Of a DNA stretch of 62,817 bases, positions 59,601 through 62,496 are shown in pieces. The notes under the pieces were generated by a model that saw only the letters and a list, made by a program, of their open reading frames with translations, was not told the origin of the DNA and did no database searches. The number at the start of each line of letters is the position of its first letter. Position 1 is the stretch's first letter. Position numbers and translations under genes: made by a program. The stretch is taken from contig KN885337.1 of assembly GCA_000934455.1 (NCBI GenBank), forward strand, positions 79,099-141,915, in the 5' to 3' direction. Origin of the DNA: Apostichopus parvimensis (lineage: Eukaryota > Echinodermata > Holothuroidea > Aspidochirotida > Stichopodidae).

Positions 59601-62496
59601 GAGTTATTATAAATGTTTATTCCAGTGAATAAACATTTCATGTGATGTGTTAGTCTTTTCGTTAGACCTTTTTTAATTTATTGTCTCATTCGATCACATT
59701 CCATCACTCTTGGTGTGATTTTGTTGGACTGCGGTAACAGAATATACTGATTTTGGACTCTTCAATTATAATTATAATAATTATACTTGTACTTGTACAC
59801 ATGTTAAACACTTTGGAAATCTAGTACAGGTACTAGTATAAGATTAAGTACTGGTACTCGTGTTACAGCTATGTACTCACACCAATGGTAATTATACTTG
59901 TACTCATATTCATGCTGTAGGCTTACTGATAAAACTAGTCTGCTTAACTCAGTTCTGTTCTCAGAGTTAAGCTCAGTTCCTTCACCAATAGAATCAATTC
60001 CTTCTACAGTAGGAAACTCTTACCCAGATGCTTATTTTTTAAATTTAATTTATTGTTTCTTTCTTTTTCTCTTTGCAGGTTCAAAATGTTGCAATCCGAT
60101 GTATCCAGAGGAACATCCGTAAATACCAGGGAATACGAAACTGGCCGTGGTGGAAGCTAGTTGCTAAGATCCTACCCCTGCTGGATGTCCACAGGACAGA
60201 AGAAGAATTAAAAATGAAAAATGTAAGTATGACCTGCATGCATGGGAAAGTTATAGGGATTTCACCATCCATGTTGGCCCACAAAGCTGTCTACCAAAAA
60301 GCATAACTACTGATCAGTCCTCGGATGATGGTGGTGGGGGGGGGGGGGGATGGGGGAAGGGTAGGTGGGATAGGGGGAGGGAAGGTGTGGTTGACTGTTT
60401 TTACTTTGGCATTTATTTCAAGTCCGAGAGTTTTATTCCAGGAGTCAGAAAACTTTCCACCAGAAGAGTCAATGTTGTTTTCAGTTGGGATGAAAGTGTA
60501 TGAGAGTTACTGTGTTCTTGACTGGAATAGATTTACTACCCTCATAAGATTTGGTATGTTCCACAATGATCATAAATTTGGTACGTTCCACTGCTTCACG
60601 TCGTCCTGTCGTTTGCATCCCCTTATAGAATCTTCTCTTATTCATCCGCAGATCGAGGTCGAAGAACTTCGAGCACGGTTAGTCCGAGTGGAACAAGAGA
60701 GGAACAATTTGAAACTAAACTGCGATAAACTTGAAGCACGGGTAAGGCTGTTACAGCTTGTCATCATAAATATTTAAATTCATTGTTGTCGTTCTTGTTC
60801 CTATTTTGTATTATCAAATTATTGTTGTTTTTGTTGTGGTTGACATTGCCACTGCTGCTGTTTGCTATGGTTTTTGTGTTTTTACCACCGATTATAAATT
60901 AAGTGAAAAGAATATCTTAATAAAGTAAATAAATACATTTAAGCAGTTGAAATGAGGAACGTCAGTTCATTTGATTAGGCAGGGCATTTCAGGAGCTGGC
61001 AGGCATTGCTGAAGAGGTCAAAGGTCAGAACAACCAGAACAATGAGAGTAAACGTTATAGTTTCCAGATGCTCGACCTAACATAGATCGTAACCCTGTTC
61101 GACCAATACAAGGCTCTACTCTTCCAATAAATGTGAGGATATGCTTTATAAAGGCCGTCAAAGGTATGGGTAGGGCATGGGTAGGGCATGGGTAGGGCAT
61201 GGGTACAGAGGGAACAGAGGTCAGAGGGAACAGCCATAGAGTCGGGGGTAAGTTGACAACCATAAAGTTTTCCTTGAATCATCTTGGGCAGCTTGCAAGT
61301 ATTTAACCTTCTTTCACTCACAGATGACAGAGCTGACCACAGACCTGTCAGAAGAACACGACACAGCGACCAACGTTACTGAAATGTTAGAAGCGGAGAC
61401 TGCAGAAAGGCTCAGACTAGAGAAAGAATTAAAAGATTTAAAGGTAAAGAGAAGACAACCAAGAAAACATCCATTTCCTCTTTATTTAAATAGATATGAA
61501 TTTTTTAAGCAGATGGACAAAAGAGATAAAAAGTTTCAGTTTTTTGAAAATTGATGGTTCTCTGGGAAATGGTTAGAAGGTACTTTTCATTGGTTATTTG
61601 CTCAGCAGGCTTTTTGGTTTTGTTCATTATCCATTTTGATTTATGCTTATTTGAGCAATGCAATTTATTGTTTGTTTGTGGTTTGAATCTTTGCTACAAC
61701 TGCTATTTCACTCACATCATTTGACGTACTCTTAAACAAGTTTTATTTTTGTAGGGGAGGATAAATTCTGTCTAGTATCGTCCAAGCAATTGCCCACTAA
61801 CAGTATGAAGGAAAATCATGAGTTTATATCAGATTCATGTACGTTCAAACGGTTTCATTCATACGACTGATCATGTTTCGTTGATAATTTACAGTTTCAT
61901 ATATGGTTTGAATCTTTGCTACTGTTTTGGACTATTCAATCTGAAGGCACATTTTAAAAAGATATATTTAAGACAAAAATGTTAACTTTGAAGTGATATT
62001 GTCATTCACTACTTTCGGTGTAGGTTACCTTTTAGTATCACTTCTAGTTACTTGGTAAATTCCCTACAAAGATTGTGAGACTCACTGGCAAACATGACAA
62101 GGGATATATCAAGCCTAGAGAGTGATTTACAAATTAGGTGAGGCTCAGTTATACCAATGTTGGAGGTGTGTCAGTCGTTGTAAAAACATCGATTGATGTT
62201 TAATTTGGAGGACTAGACTCTCTCTAGGTGCTAGAGATCAGTGGCGACACAAATCCAATTAAAGAACTGACATCGTGATTGGTACACATGTTCACAGTTG
62301 CATACTATTAGTGGGGGCCTCTGTGCCAGCAGAAGATTTTAATTGAGTGCACCTCATTAATGCCTCCCTCTTCGTCTCATCTAGGCCTCTCATCAAAATC
62401 TTAAAAGAAAAGCAGAGCAGTTGGACATGGAGGTGATAGAATCCAGAATGATGAGGTCATCATTCATTGATGGCGACACCAGTACGGAGGAGGAAG
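1112..62496 (+). CDS. MYO18A: Unconventional myosin XVIII (MYO18A-like), partial gene, 21 exons
   Basis: This is the genomic span of a class XVIII myosin; its coding exons are listed separately. Joining them gives 1001 codons plus one base without a stop, and all 20 introns are GT-AG with matching phases. Local domain order is SH3-like 18-62, motor about 63-800 with P-loop GKSGSGKS at 162-169, degenerate switch I at 215-223, switch II DIPGFQ at 441-446, IQ-type motif 826-842, WPWW at 868-871, then coiled coil. The family binds F-actin and acts as a cytoskeletal and Golgi/stress-fibre scaffold with little or no ATPase activity (known for vertebrate and fly members). No in-frame Met occurs before residue 125 in exon 3, so the start codon and any PDZ region lie upstream. 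The rod continues past the window. MYO18A versus MYO18B is not separable here; an invertebrate would probably have one pro-orthologue. Confidence 0.95.
1298..1929 (+). other. Intron 1
   Basis: This is a 632-base GT-AG intron. It starts with a short GGCA repeat (GTAGGCAGGCAGGAA) and contains a C homopolymer at about 1611-1624. Nothing else is recognisable. Confidence 0.85.
1930..2106 (+). CDS. MYO18A: MYO18 exon 2: start of motor domain
   Basis: This exon has 59 codons and is phase 0/0, with acceptor AAAAG at 1929 and donor GTAAGT. It encodes FDRTEDLSSLLHLNDSSILH and then TLRQRYGANLIHTYAGRNLL. These match the very conserved family segments DLASLxYLNESSVLHTLRQRY and HTYAGxxLLxxNP. It lies before the nucleotide-binding loop and is followed by the largest intron in the window. 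Confidence 0.95.
2371..2658 (+). repeat. Tandem repeat, about 75-80 bp x 4
   Basis: There are four direct copies sharing CAGTGCCAGCATGTAAACAA, GGGCACTG and CTAGGCTAGGCAAACCTGAA followed by ATGGTAT. Copies differ by point changes and small indels. Confidence 0.9.
3190..3335 (+). repeat. Tandem repeat, about 35 bp x 3-4
   Basis: The unit contains TATAGCCTAACATGTGTACT and GTACACTGTGCTG. Two units are nearly identical, with degenerate flanking copies. Confidence 0.85.
4731..4917. mobile_element. Old hAT-like MITE candidate
   Basis: The right end TAGCTATACCACTG is the reverse of a typical hAT terminus (CAGTGGTATAGCTA). The left end AAGGGGCAGAGCTAG is a decayed partner. The flanks AAATTAAC (4723-4730) and TAGTTAAC (4918-4925) look like a diverged 8-base target duplication (6 of 8 match). 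No coding capacity is seen. Confidence 0.45.
8515..8758. repeat. Degenerate short repeats around AATGGCCATTT
   Basis: Many imperfect copies of a short palindromic motif occur here (AAATGGCC, GGCCATTTA, AATGGCAA, CCATTTAATGGCAAA). They look like decayed local duplication. Confidence 0.5.
9645..10215 (+). repeat. Imperfect tandem duplication, about 300 bp x 2
   Basis: Copies at about 9645-9912 and 9952-10215 share CACTTTAATTTGGGG, AACCACCTTA, ATCATAAATCCA, ATTGTTAA, ATTATTAAATTACAT and TCTGCTAATTTGCATAA in the same order. Confidence 0.7.
11162..11802. other. Assembly gap (641 N)
   Basis: This run of N is unknown sequence inside intron 2. Apparent open frames across it are artefacts. Its true length is not known from the sequence. 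Confidence 0.99.
12175..12290 (+). repeat. G-rich degenerate tandem repeat
   Basis: About two units contain GGAGGGGAAAGGGG, GATATGTACCC and GCTGGAGGGGG. The strand is strongly purine-biased. Confidence 0.6.
12400..12485 (-). repeat. Pyrimidine-rich low-complexity tract
   Basis: This is a CCCTC-type repeat on the + strand (G-rich on the - strand) with several runs of CCCTCC and CTCCCACTCCCA. I see no gene. Confidence 0.8.
13384..13409. other. GC-rich hairpin in AT-rich intron
   Basis: CGACCGG and CCGGTCG flank the loop GGGAG, giving a 7-bp GC-rich stem. It lies in a GC-richer patch (about 13370-13500) where GGTAGAATGAG occurs twice. Function is unknown; it may be part of a TE fragment. Confidence 0.45.
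13912..14870 (+). repeat. Higher-order tandem array with GTGCAAGTGA units
   Basis: Subunits of about 30 bases alternate (TGCACTTTACTGTAGTGCAA, GTGAATAGCATGCACTTCA). They form larger units of about 145-210 bases, each marked by ATGTTACAAGTTAATGAC. GTGCAAGTGA appears eight times. Copies are clearly diverged, so the array is not very recent. Confidence 0.9.
16009..16525 (+). repeat. Repeat of about 130-150 bp, three copies
   Basis: Shared blocks are TCTTCCAATAAAACTCTTTT, CAGAGGTCATGA, ATTTATTCACATACATTTA and ACAGTATTTTAA, near 16009, 16140 and 16410. The middle copy is split by unrelated sequence. Confidence 0.8.
17847..17957 (+). repeat. G-rich minisatellite
   Basis: The tract repeats GGGTGAGGGG, GTTGTGGGTG and GGGGTAGGGG, with many G runs of 3 or more on the + strand, so intramolecular quadruplexes are possible. 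I see no gene. Confidence 0.85.
24630..25450 (+). repeat. Tandem array of about 136-bp units, rich in CAGCTG
   Basis: Units repeat CTCCCTGCAGCTAACTGTCA, AGCAGCTGTTCCCTGTTTGA, TACAGCTGTAGCAAATATCC, TACAGCAGCTGCTC and GCTAGCCTATGTCAGAGTAC. CTGCAGCTAACTG anchors fall near 24651, 24787, 25001, 25137, 25221 and 25360, so most spacings are 136-139 bases. By eye I count 13 exact CAGCTG E-boxes between about 24666 and 25300. Confidence 0.9.
25578..25616. other. Perfect 11-bp hairpin
   Basis: TACAGAGACTA (25578-25588) pairs with TAGTCTCTGTA (25606-25616) around a 17-base loop. It is inside intron 2 just after the E-box array. Role unknown. Confidence 0.6.
28582..28798 (+). CDS. MYO18A: MYO18 exon 3: P-loop (Walker A)
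   Basis: This exon has 72 codons plus one base. The acceptor is TTTCTTCAAAG at 28581 and the donor GTGAGT, leaving phase 1. It begins VVQMFRGCKLEDLPPHIYAV, the usual motor segment before the P-loop. The P-loop is GKSGSGKS at local 162-169, compared with GESGAGKT in conventional myosins and GSSGSGKT in mammalian MYO18A. Lys168 and Ser169 of the Walker A consensus are present, so nucleotide may still bind. The next residue is Trp. Confidence 0.95.
28799..30759 (+). other. Intron 3
   Basis: This is a 1961-base GT-AG intron that interrupts the codon for local Ile194. Apart from homopolymers I see no repeat family or gene in it. Confidence 0.85.
30760..30902 (+). CDS. MYO18A: MYO18 exon 4: switch I region
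   Basis: This 143-base exon starts in phase 1, with the split codon giving Ile194, and ends in phase 0 with donor GTAACG. It encodes EKLNAMLCLMEAFGSARTI and then STNASRCAQVISLDFD. The switch I position (local 215-223) reads STNASRCAQ where active myosins have NxNSSRFGK: Arg is kept, while Phe, Gly and Lys are lost. Loss of switch I residues is typical of class XVIII. A MITE-like element begins only 43 bases after the donor. Confidence 0.94.
30903..31974 (+). other. Intron 4
   Basis: This is a 1072-base GT-AG intron. About 310 bases of it are the TIR element listed separately. The rest shows nothing recognisable. Confidence 0.85.
30946..31255. mobile_element. Non-autonomous TIR element with 9-base target duplication
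   Basis: The left end ATAGGCGTAGGAG and right end CTCCTACGCCTAT are perfect 13-base inverted repeats. The flanks CCACATTAG (30937-30945) and CCACATTAG (31256-31264) are identical 9-base direct repeats, which fits a Mutator-type or similar MITE. There is no transposase. It lies in intron 4, 43 bases after the exon 4 donor. Confidence 0.8.
31975..32075 (+). CDS. MYO18A: MYO18 exon 5: motor, upper 50K
   Basis: This exon has 33 codons plus two bases. The acceptor follows TTTAAAG at 31974 and the donor is the weak GTAGCT. The product VLLLEKYRVIRRPKDERNFH continues with ILYYLMEGADDNLR and aligns with the family segment LLEKLRVxRRPxxExxFNVFYYLLxGxDxxLR. The phase-2 end joins exon 6 to give Arg. A tandem repeat starts two bases into the intron; see the findings. 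Confidence 0.93.
32078..32282 (+). repeat. Tandem TTCTATTGTTTTAAGCTAAT repeat next to exon 5 donor
   Basis: Copies of a 23-base unit (GGATTCTATTGTTTTAAGCT plus AAT) begin two bases after the exon 5 donor and recur near 32090, 32112, 32230 and 32255. A 94-base block lies between the copies. Confidence 0.85.
32133..32700 (+). repeat. Direct duplication, about 95 bp x 2
   Basis: Segments 32133-32226 and 32605-32700 match almost throughout (CAGTTGAAGACTACATTATG, AAAGGTCATCAGAT, CACAGAGTATGAAAGTAG, GTCAATGCTCGACAATAC). Unrelated AT-rich sequence lies between them. Confidence 0.85.
32911..33570 (+). repeat. 23-bp minisatellite, about 28 copies
   Basis: The unit is GTGTTATTGAGTGCTTTATC plus three variable bases (GCA, AGG, ACG and others). 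In the second half, TTTATCGCA and TTTGTTGTG units alternate, giving a 46-bp higher-order period typical of recent unequal exchange. Confidence 0.95.
33743..34194. mobile_element. hAT-type MITE, about 452 bp
   Basis: The left end CAGTGGCGTAGCCAG and right end CCGGCTACGCCACTT are inverted repeats of the hAT kind. The flanks CGCCCAAC (33735-33742) and CCCCCAAC (34195-34202) are an 8-base target duplication with one mismatch. Internal GGGGGGCAA blocks sit near both ends. No transposase frame is present. Confidence 0.8.
34606..34663 (+). CDS. MYO18A: MYO18 exon 6: motor, short exon
   Basis: This is the shortest exon seen, at 58 bases. The acceptor is CCTCCCTACAG and the donor GTAAGT. With the split Arg it reads RQELYLNKLGKNDYISPLED, aligning with the family's LRTELHLNHLAENNxFGI segment. 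It restores phase 0. Its extent is set by matching both phases and the alignment. Confidence 0.92.
34664..35616 (+). other. Intron 6
   Basis: This is a 953-base GT-AG intron. It contains a dispersed repeat with a GATC-type hairpin (listed) and a short G-rich tract near 35020. Nothing else is recognised. Confidence 0.85.
35285..35395 (-). repeat. Dispersed hairpin-bearing repeat, copy A
   Basis: This matches the reverse complement of 42706-42806: CTGTTAGC, GCCTGTGTA, GGTAA..TTGG and AGCAGGATCTTCTTCA in the same order. On the - strand it reads CTGAAGAAGATCCTGC, then TAAGATC and GATACGTCAGGCC. That is a short imperfect GATC hairpin flanked by sequence similar to a hammerhead core (CTGANGA ... 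GAAA). See the findings for doubts. Confidence 0.6.
35617..35761 (+). CDS. MYO18A: MYO18 exon 7: motor, upper 50K helices
   Basis: This exon has 48 codons plus one base, with acceptor TTTTCTCAG and donor GTAAGT. The product includes WQRIINACSVLGITKEEIK and LWSVLASVIHLGAAGAVK, matching the myosin pattern 'A..VLGI...E....W.ILAAIYHLGAAG'. The HLGAAGA run is a strong class XVIII signature, since conventional myosins have HLGN. Confidence 0.95.
35762..36449 (+). other. Intron 7
   Basis: This is a 688-base GT-AG intron in which I see no repeats or genes. Confidence 0.85.
36450..36696 (+). CDS. MYO18A: MYO18 exon 8: motor, loop 1/upper 50K end
   Basis: This is the longest exon, at 247 bases. The acceptor is GTTCACCAG at 36449 and the donor CAG/GTAAAA. 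It encodes KDPSEAQKVASLLGVTVEDL and FSPKVGGTPTRGLVLRSSEQ, then a helix ending AVNALVSLINR. The segment aligns with the AYLLGCSLEELSSAIFKH and LxxLVSLVNRAL family blocks. Its last 18 bases and the donor are copied repeatedly downstream. Reading into the intron meets TAA after one codon, so only the first donor preserves the frame. Confidence 0.94.
36680..37530 (+). repeat. Tandem array of about 88 bp that includes the exon 8 splice donor
   Basis: The unit is TCATTAACAGGTAAAACTGG, GCTCATTGACAGGTAAAAGG, a G-rich tract, then GATGAATGAACTATTTGGTT. Donor-like CAG/GTAAA or TAG/GTAAA copies follow the real donor (36697) at about 36785, 36870, 36958, 37052 and 37105. Decayed copies lie near 37196, 37400, 37457 and 37515. 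Bases 36852-36869 repeat exactly the last 18 bases of exon 8. Confidence 0.92.
36697..37756 (+). other. Intron 8
   Basis: This is a 1060-base GT-AG intron, most of which is the donor-containing array. The last 200 bases are plain AT-rich sequence ending in the CATTTCAG acceptor. Confidence 0.85.
37757..37949 (+). CDS. MYO18A: MYO18 exon 9: switch II
   Basis: This exon has one base plus 64 codons, with acceptor CATTTCAG and the non-consensus donor CAG/GTTCGT. Switch II (local 441-446) reads DIPGFQ. Active myosins have DI(S/A)GFE, so the glutamate that forms the switch I salt bridge is Gln, as in other class XVIII myosins. The following residues GASFRDLCDNYANERM match the family's GASFEELCHNY segment. 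The exon ends phase 0. Confidence 0.95.
37950..38863 (+). other. Intron 9
   Basis: This is a 914-base intron with a weak GTTCGT donor and a TTTCGATAG acceptor. It contains the tRNA-like SINE candidate listed below; otherwise nothing is seen. Confidence 0.8.
38325..38413 (+). mobile_element. tRNA-derived SINE head candidate
   Basis: An A-box-like GTGGATAAAGGC at about 38337 is followed roughly 50 bases later by a good B box, GGTTCGACCC, at about 38394, then CATGGCCCACC. No intact cloverleaf or anticodon loop is convincing, so it reads as a pol III promoter of a SINE and not as a tRNA gene. The 3' end is not defined; related body sequence may run to about 38600. Confidence 0.5.
38864..38947 (+). 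CDS. MYO18A: MYO18 exon 10: relay region
   Basis: This 28-codon exon is phase 0/0, with acceptor TTTCGATAG at 38863 and donor GTAAGA. The product ENISFDFESSDDIPPDAIID continues LIDKQQGL and aligns with the family segment [23 protein letters not shown]. It is acidic and short, and the family alignment gives it stronger support than its composition. Confidence 0.92.
38948..39919 (+). other. Intron 10
   Basis: This is a 972-base GT-AG intron in which nothing is recognised. Confidence 0.85.
39920..40064 (+). CDS. MYO18A: MYO18 exon 11: lower 50K
   Basis: This exon has 48 codons plus one base, with acceptor CTTTGTACCAG and donor GTAAGT. The product includes QKGLLWMLDEEAMFPGASDD and SFMERLYIHF. 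The GLLWxLxEEAxxPGASxDxxxERL block is diagnostic of class XVIII and corresponds to the lower 50K relay/loop region of myosins. The phase-1 end gives Ser when joined to exon 12. Confidence 0.95.
40065..41017 (+). other. Intron 11
   Basis: This is a 953-base GT-AG intron, partly filled by the minus-strand LINE tail. No other feature is recognised. Confidence 0.85.
40258..40690 (-). mobile_element. LINE 3' end fragment, minus strand
   Basis: On the - strand the element ends TTTATACTGGAATAAAGAAA followed by TTGAAATTGAA. This is the typical short-repeat tail of CR1/L2-like LINEs in invertebrates. The inner limit is uncertain and no reverse transcriptase segment is visible. Confidence 0.5.
41018..41177 (+). 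CDS. MYO18A: MYO18 exon 12: lower 50K, actin-facing region
   Basis: This 160-base exon has acceptor CATGTTTCAG and donor GTAAGT. The product reads SEEHTFILNHMRSTYGVKYH and TVGWIKNCREHPIIRMAGAT. It matches the family pattern HxFLLxHxxGTxxVxYNVxGWLxxxxxNP, the lower 50K block equivalent to 'F.v.HYAG.V.Y....WL.KN.DP' in conventional myosins. It ends in phase 2. Confidence 0.94.
41178..42113 (+). other. Intron 12
   Basis: This is a 936-base GT-AG intron with a LINE remnant and a C homopolymer of about 28 bases (41656-41684), which is liable to assembly error. No gene is seen. Confidence 0.85.
41470..41638 (+). mobile_element. LINE 3' end fragment, plus strand
   Basis: The segment contains TACCCGACAAGCCCTATAGG and GGTTTTTTAGTACAC and ends AAAATAAATGAAATGAAAT, a short-repeat tail typical of CR1-like LINEs. 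It is only a 3'-truncated remnant. The left border is a guess. Confidence 0.5.
42114..42297 (+). CDS. MYO18A: MYO18 exon 13: loop 2 region
   Basis: This exon has one base plus 61 codons, with acceptor TTTTGCATTTCAG and donor GTAGGT. After the split Lys the product is KSISSLFVNSAGSLPNTMVG and then RASSLRRAWTSGTAAIKRKS, ending LCLQIKFQV. The basic stretch RRAWTSGTAAIKRKSLC matches the family's RKTFTTGMAAVKKKSLC, where loop 2 contacts actin. A G-rich repeat fragment follows within about 10 bases of the donor. Confidence 0.95.
42298..43076 (+). other. Intron 13
   Basis: This is a 779-base GT-AG intron. The first 320 bases contain two GTGGGGGGC(G/A)C blocks (about 42331 and 42588) with GGGGCAC motifs, probably a decayed MITE. 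A hairpin repeat follows at 42706-42806. Confidence 0.7.
42706..42806 (+). repeat. Dispersed hairpin-bearing repeat, copy B
   Basis: This is the inverted partner of 35285-35395. It carries the perfect hairpin GATCC-TGCTA-GGATC within TGAAGAAGATCCTGCTAGGA, followed by TCTCCAACTTTTTTACC and CTACACAGGC. Confidence 0.65.
43077..43281 (+). CDS. MYO18A: MYO18 exon 14: LHFVHC block and relay to converter
   Basis: This exon has 68 codons plus one base, with acceptor TTTTTTCTCCAATAG and donor GTGAGC. The product DGLIDSIRRTNLHFVHCITP (local 681-700) matches [20 protein letters not shown] of vertebrate MYO18A. The site equals the 'PHFVRCIIPN' block of other myosins, with His for Arg. The later VPLLRKQIKSLALLEALRIH matches the family's [21 protein letters not shown]. 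Confidence 0.96.
43282..43714 (+). other. Intron 14
   Basis: This is a 433-base GT-AG intron. Nothing is recognised. Confidence 0.85.
43715..43812 (+). CDS. MYO18A: MYO18 exon 15: converter
   Basis: This exon has two bases plus 32 codons, with acceptor TTTACATCCATAG and donor AAG/GTACCT, which is weak after +3. The product GFPESILFTEFKNRFGVIAP corresponds to the converter start 'GYPdHMVFSEFRRRFDVLAP', followed by an acidic run ENEENEQK. A tandem array starts exactly at this donor. Confidence 0.95.
43813..44735 (+). repeat. Tandem array, about 95 bp x 8-9, starting at exon 15 donor
   Basis: The unit is TAGTGACTACACCAGACTCA, TTGACTAACATTGAAGC, TATCATAAGGCACTGTAAGT and CACATTTAGATACCCTGAGG plus TGCCTTGAGGTA. 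Units lie at about 95-100 base spacing (GTGACTA-type marks near 43868, 44057, 44157, 44249, 44335, 44435, 44533, 44634). The first intron bases GGTACCTACATT align with AGGCACCTACCTTTAATT near 43910. The 3' end is a short GAGGTACATT repeat. Confidence 0.9.
43813..44858 (+). other. Intron 15
   Basis: This 1046-base GT-AG intron is almost entirely the tandem array above, except for the last 120 bases with the acceptor. Confidence 0.85.
44859..44924 (+). CDS. MYO18A: MYO18 exon 16: converter, second part
   Basis: This 22-codon exon is phase 0/0, with acceptor AACAACAG and donor GTAAGT. The product is VVEELLTHMDVDGTSYRIGL plus SQ. It aligns with [22 protein letters not shown] of the family, and the next exon continues with IFFRPG. 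The junction at SQ/IFFR is supported by the universal myosin motif 'G.T+VFFR.G'. The intron after it is about 14.2 kb. Confidence 0.94.
47790..48011 (+). mobile_element. Possible small retro-insertion flanked by 16-base direct repeats
   Basis: GATTTCACATCACCAT occurs exactly at 47790-47805 and 47996-48011. The 190 bases between them end with an A-run (about 47972-47981) shortly before the right repeat. This resembles a LINE-mobilised insertion with target duplication. The inserted sequence is not recognised. Confidence 0.35.
48733..48945 (+). repeat. Dispersed repeat, copy B
   Basis: This segment matches the reverse complement of 1-212 throughout its length. It extends at both sides as GGCATTGAAGACT at the left and TGTATGTACTGGCTGTACAC at the right. 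It contains a 69-codon open frame that is unlikely to be a gene, because copy A does not conserve it. Confidence 0.75.
50190..51375 (+). repeat. Tandem array, about 105-111 bp x 11, each with CTCCACAG/GTAT
   Basis: The unit is CCCTCAATCTCCTTCTCTCA, CATATATATACATCCTCCAC, AGGTATACCATTCTCC, TTCAACTACACAGTAATTCT and CTCTCACTCATTTACCCCC. The CCACAGGTAT mark appears 11 times, at about 50256, 50357, 50467, 50577, 50687, 50797, 50898, 50999, 51109, 51219 and 51325. Three units are exactly 111 bases (37 codons), which explains a 144-codon open frame at 50913-51347. Confidence 0.95.
52556..52690 (+). repeat. Purine-rich GGGAGGGGAAGAT minisatellite
   Basis: This is a 13-base unit (GATGGGAGGGGAA) repeated about 8 times, all purine on the + strand. 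The opposite strand is pyrimidine-rich and gives proline/serine-rich frames without support as a gene. Confidence 0.9.
55491..55855 (+). repeat. Degenerate tandem repeat, about 130 bp x 3
   Basis: Shared blocks, in order, are TTTACAGTTTATGGCAGTGA, GGTT, CACAGT, TATTCCTTTAAGTTGTCAAG, CTTT and GCATTCCTGTTA. Copies lie near 55491, 55622 and 55760. A more decayed copy may be near 55065-55130. Confidence 0.65.
58459..58645 (+). repeat. Direct duplication, about 92 bp x 2
   Basis: TTGGTTGATGACAG, TGTATGGTCATCTGTTTAAA and CAACAGTT occur near 58459 and 58550, each followed by TAGTTTG and a TGTGAAT block. Confidence 0.85.
59167..59295 (+). CDS. MYO18A: MYO18 exon 17: converter end and IQ-type lever
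   Basis: This 43-codon exon is phase 0/0, with acceptor TGACTTCTTGTAG and donor GTAAGG. The product begins IFFRPGCLIQLEDQRDDK, the end of the converter. Local 826-842 reads VVKFQAHIRGYLARKNF, an IQ motif (Q-x3-RG-x3-R-K) with Phe in place of the leading Ile; such motifs bind calmodulin-type light chains. It corresponds to LFQAACRGYLARQHFK in vertebrates. Confidence 0.95.
59296..60078 (+). other. Intron 17
   Basis: This is a 783-base GT-AG intron. Besides the hairpin it has degenerate ACTTGTACT-type repeats (about 59785-59915). No gene is seen. Confidence 0.8.
59611..59638. other. Perfect 11-bp hairpin, 6-base loop
   Basis: AAATGTTTATT (59611-59621) pairs with AATAAACATTT (59628-59638) around the loop CCAGTG, in intron 17. 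It has no recognised function and may be a palindromic TE scrap. Confidence 0.6.
60079..60222 (+). CDS. MYO18A: MYO18 exon 18: lever/rod junction (WPWW)
   Basis: This 48-codon exon is phase 0/0, with acceptor TTTCTCTTTGCAG and donor GTAAGT. The product AIRCIQRNIRKYQGIRNWPW continues WKLVAKILPLLDVHRTEEEL. The WPWWKL motif at local 868-873 marks the lever-to-rod transition in class II and XVIII myosins. The VQNVAIRCIQRNIRK stretch resembles a second degenerate IQ site. The coiled coil begins near the exon end. Confidence 0.96.
60223..60651 (+). other. Intron 18
   Basis: This is a 429-base GT-AG intron with a G-rich tract at about 60325-60385. Nothing else is seen. Confidence 0.85.
60652..60741 (+). 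CDS. MYO18A: MYO18 exon 19: rod coiled coil
   Basis: This 30-codon exon is phase 0/0, with acceptor TTATTCATCCGCAG and donor GTAAGG. The product IEVEELRARLVRVEQERNNL continues KLNCDKLEAR. Heptad-like Leu/Val spacing and high charge indicate coiled coil. It matches '[28 protein letters not shown]' of vertebrate MYO18A position for position. Confidence 0.93.
60742..61323 (+). other. Intron 19
   Basis: This is a 582-base GT-AG intron. It contains a 12-base minisatellite (GGGTAGGGCATG, about 61167-61205, 3-4 copies) and two GAGGGAACAG copies just after it. No gene is seen. Confidence 0.85.
61324..61443 (+). CDS. MYO18A: MYO18 exon 20: rod coiled coil
   Basis: This 40-codon exon is phase 0/0, with acceptor CTTTCACTCACAG and donor GTAAAG. 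The product MTELTTDLSEEHDTATNVTE continues [20 protein letters not shown]. It matches the family rod segment '[38 protein letters not shown]'. The in-frame ATG at its start is internal to the protein and not an initiator. Confidence 0.94.
61444..62384 (+). other. Intron 20
   Basis: This is a 941-base GT-AG intron. TGGTTTGAATCTTTGCTAC occurs twice (about 61678 and 61902). No gene is recognised. Confidence 0.85.
62385..62496 (+). CDS. MYO18A: MYO18 exon 21: rod coiled coil, last exon in window
   Basis: This exon has 37 codons plus one base, with acceptor CTTCGTCTCATCTAG and donor GTATGT. The product ASHQNLKRKAEQLDMEVIES continues RMMRSSFIDGDTSTEEE. It aligns with the family segment 'ALKKQMEVMEMEVMEARL' followed by an acidic linker. 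It ends in phase 1, so at least one more exon lies beyond the window. Confidence 0.9.

Noticed and set aside
1112-62496. Assignment to class II (conventional) myosin
   Set aside because: The WPWW junction and coiled coil are shared, but the N-terminal VWLVHR block, HLGAAGA, DIPGFQ and GLLWxLxEEAxxPGAS are class XVIII features.
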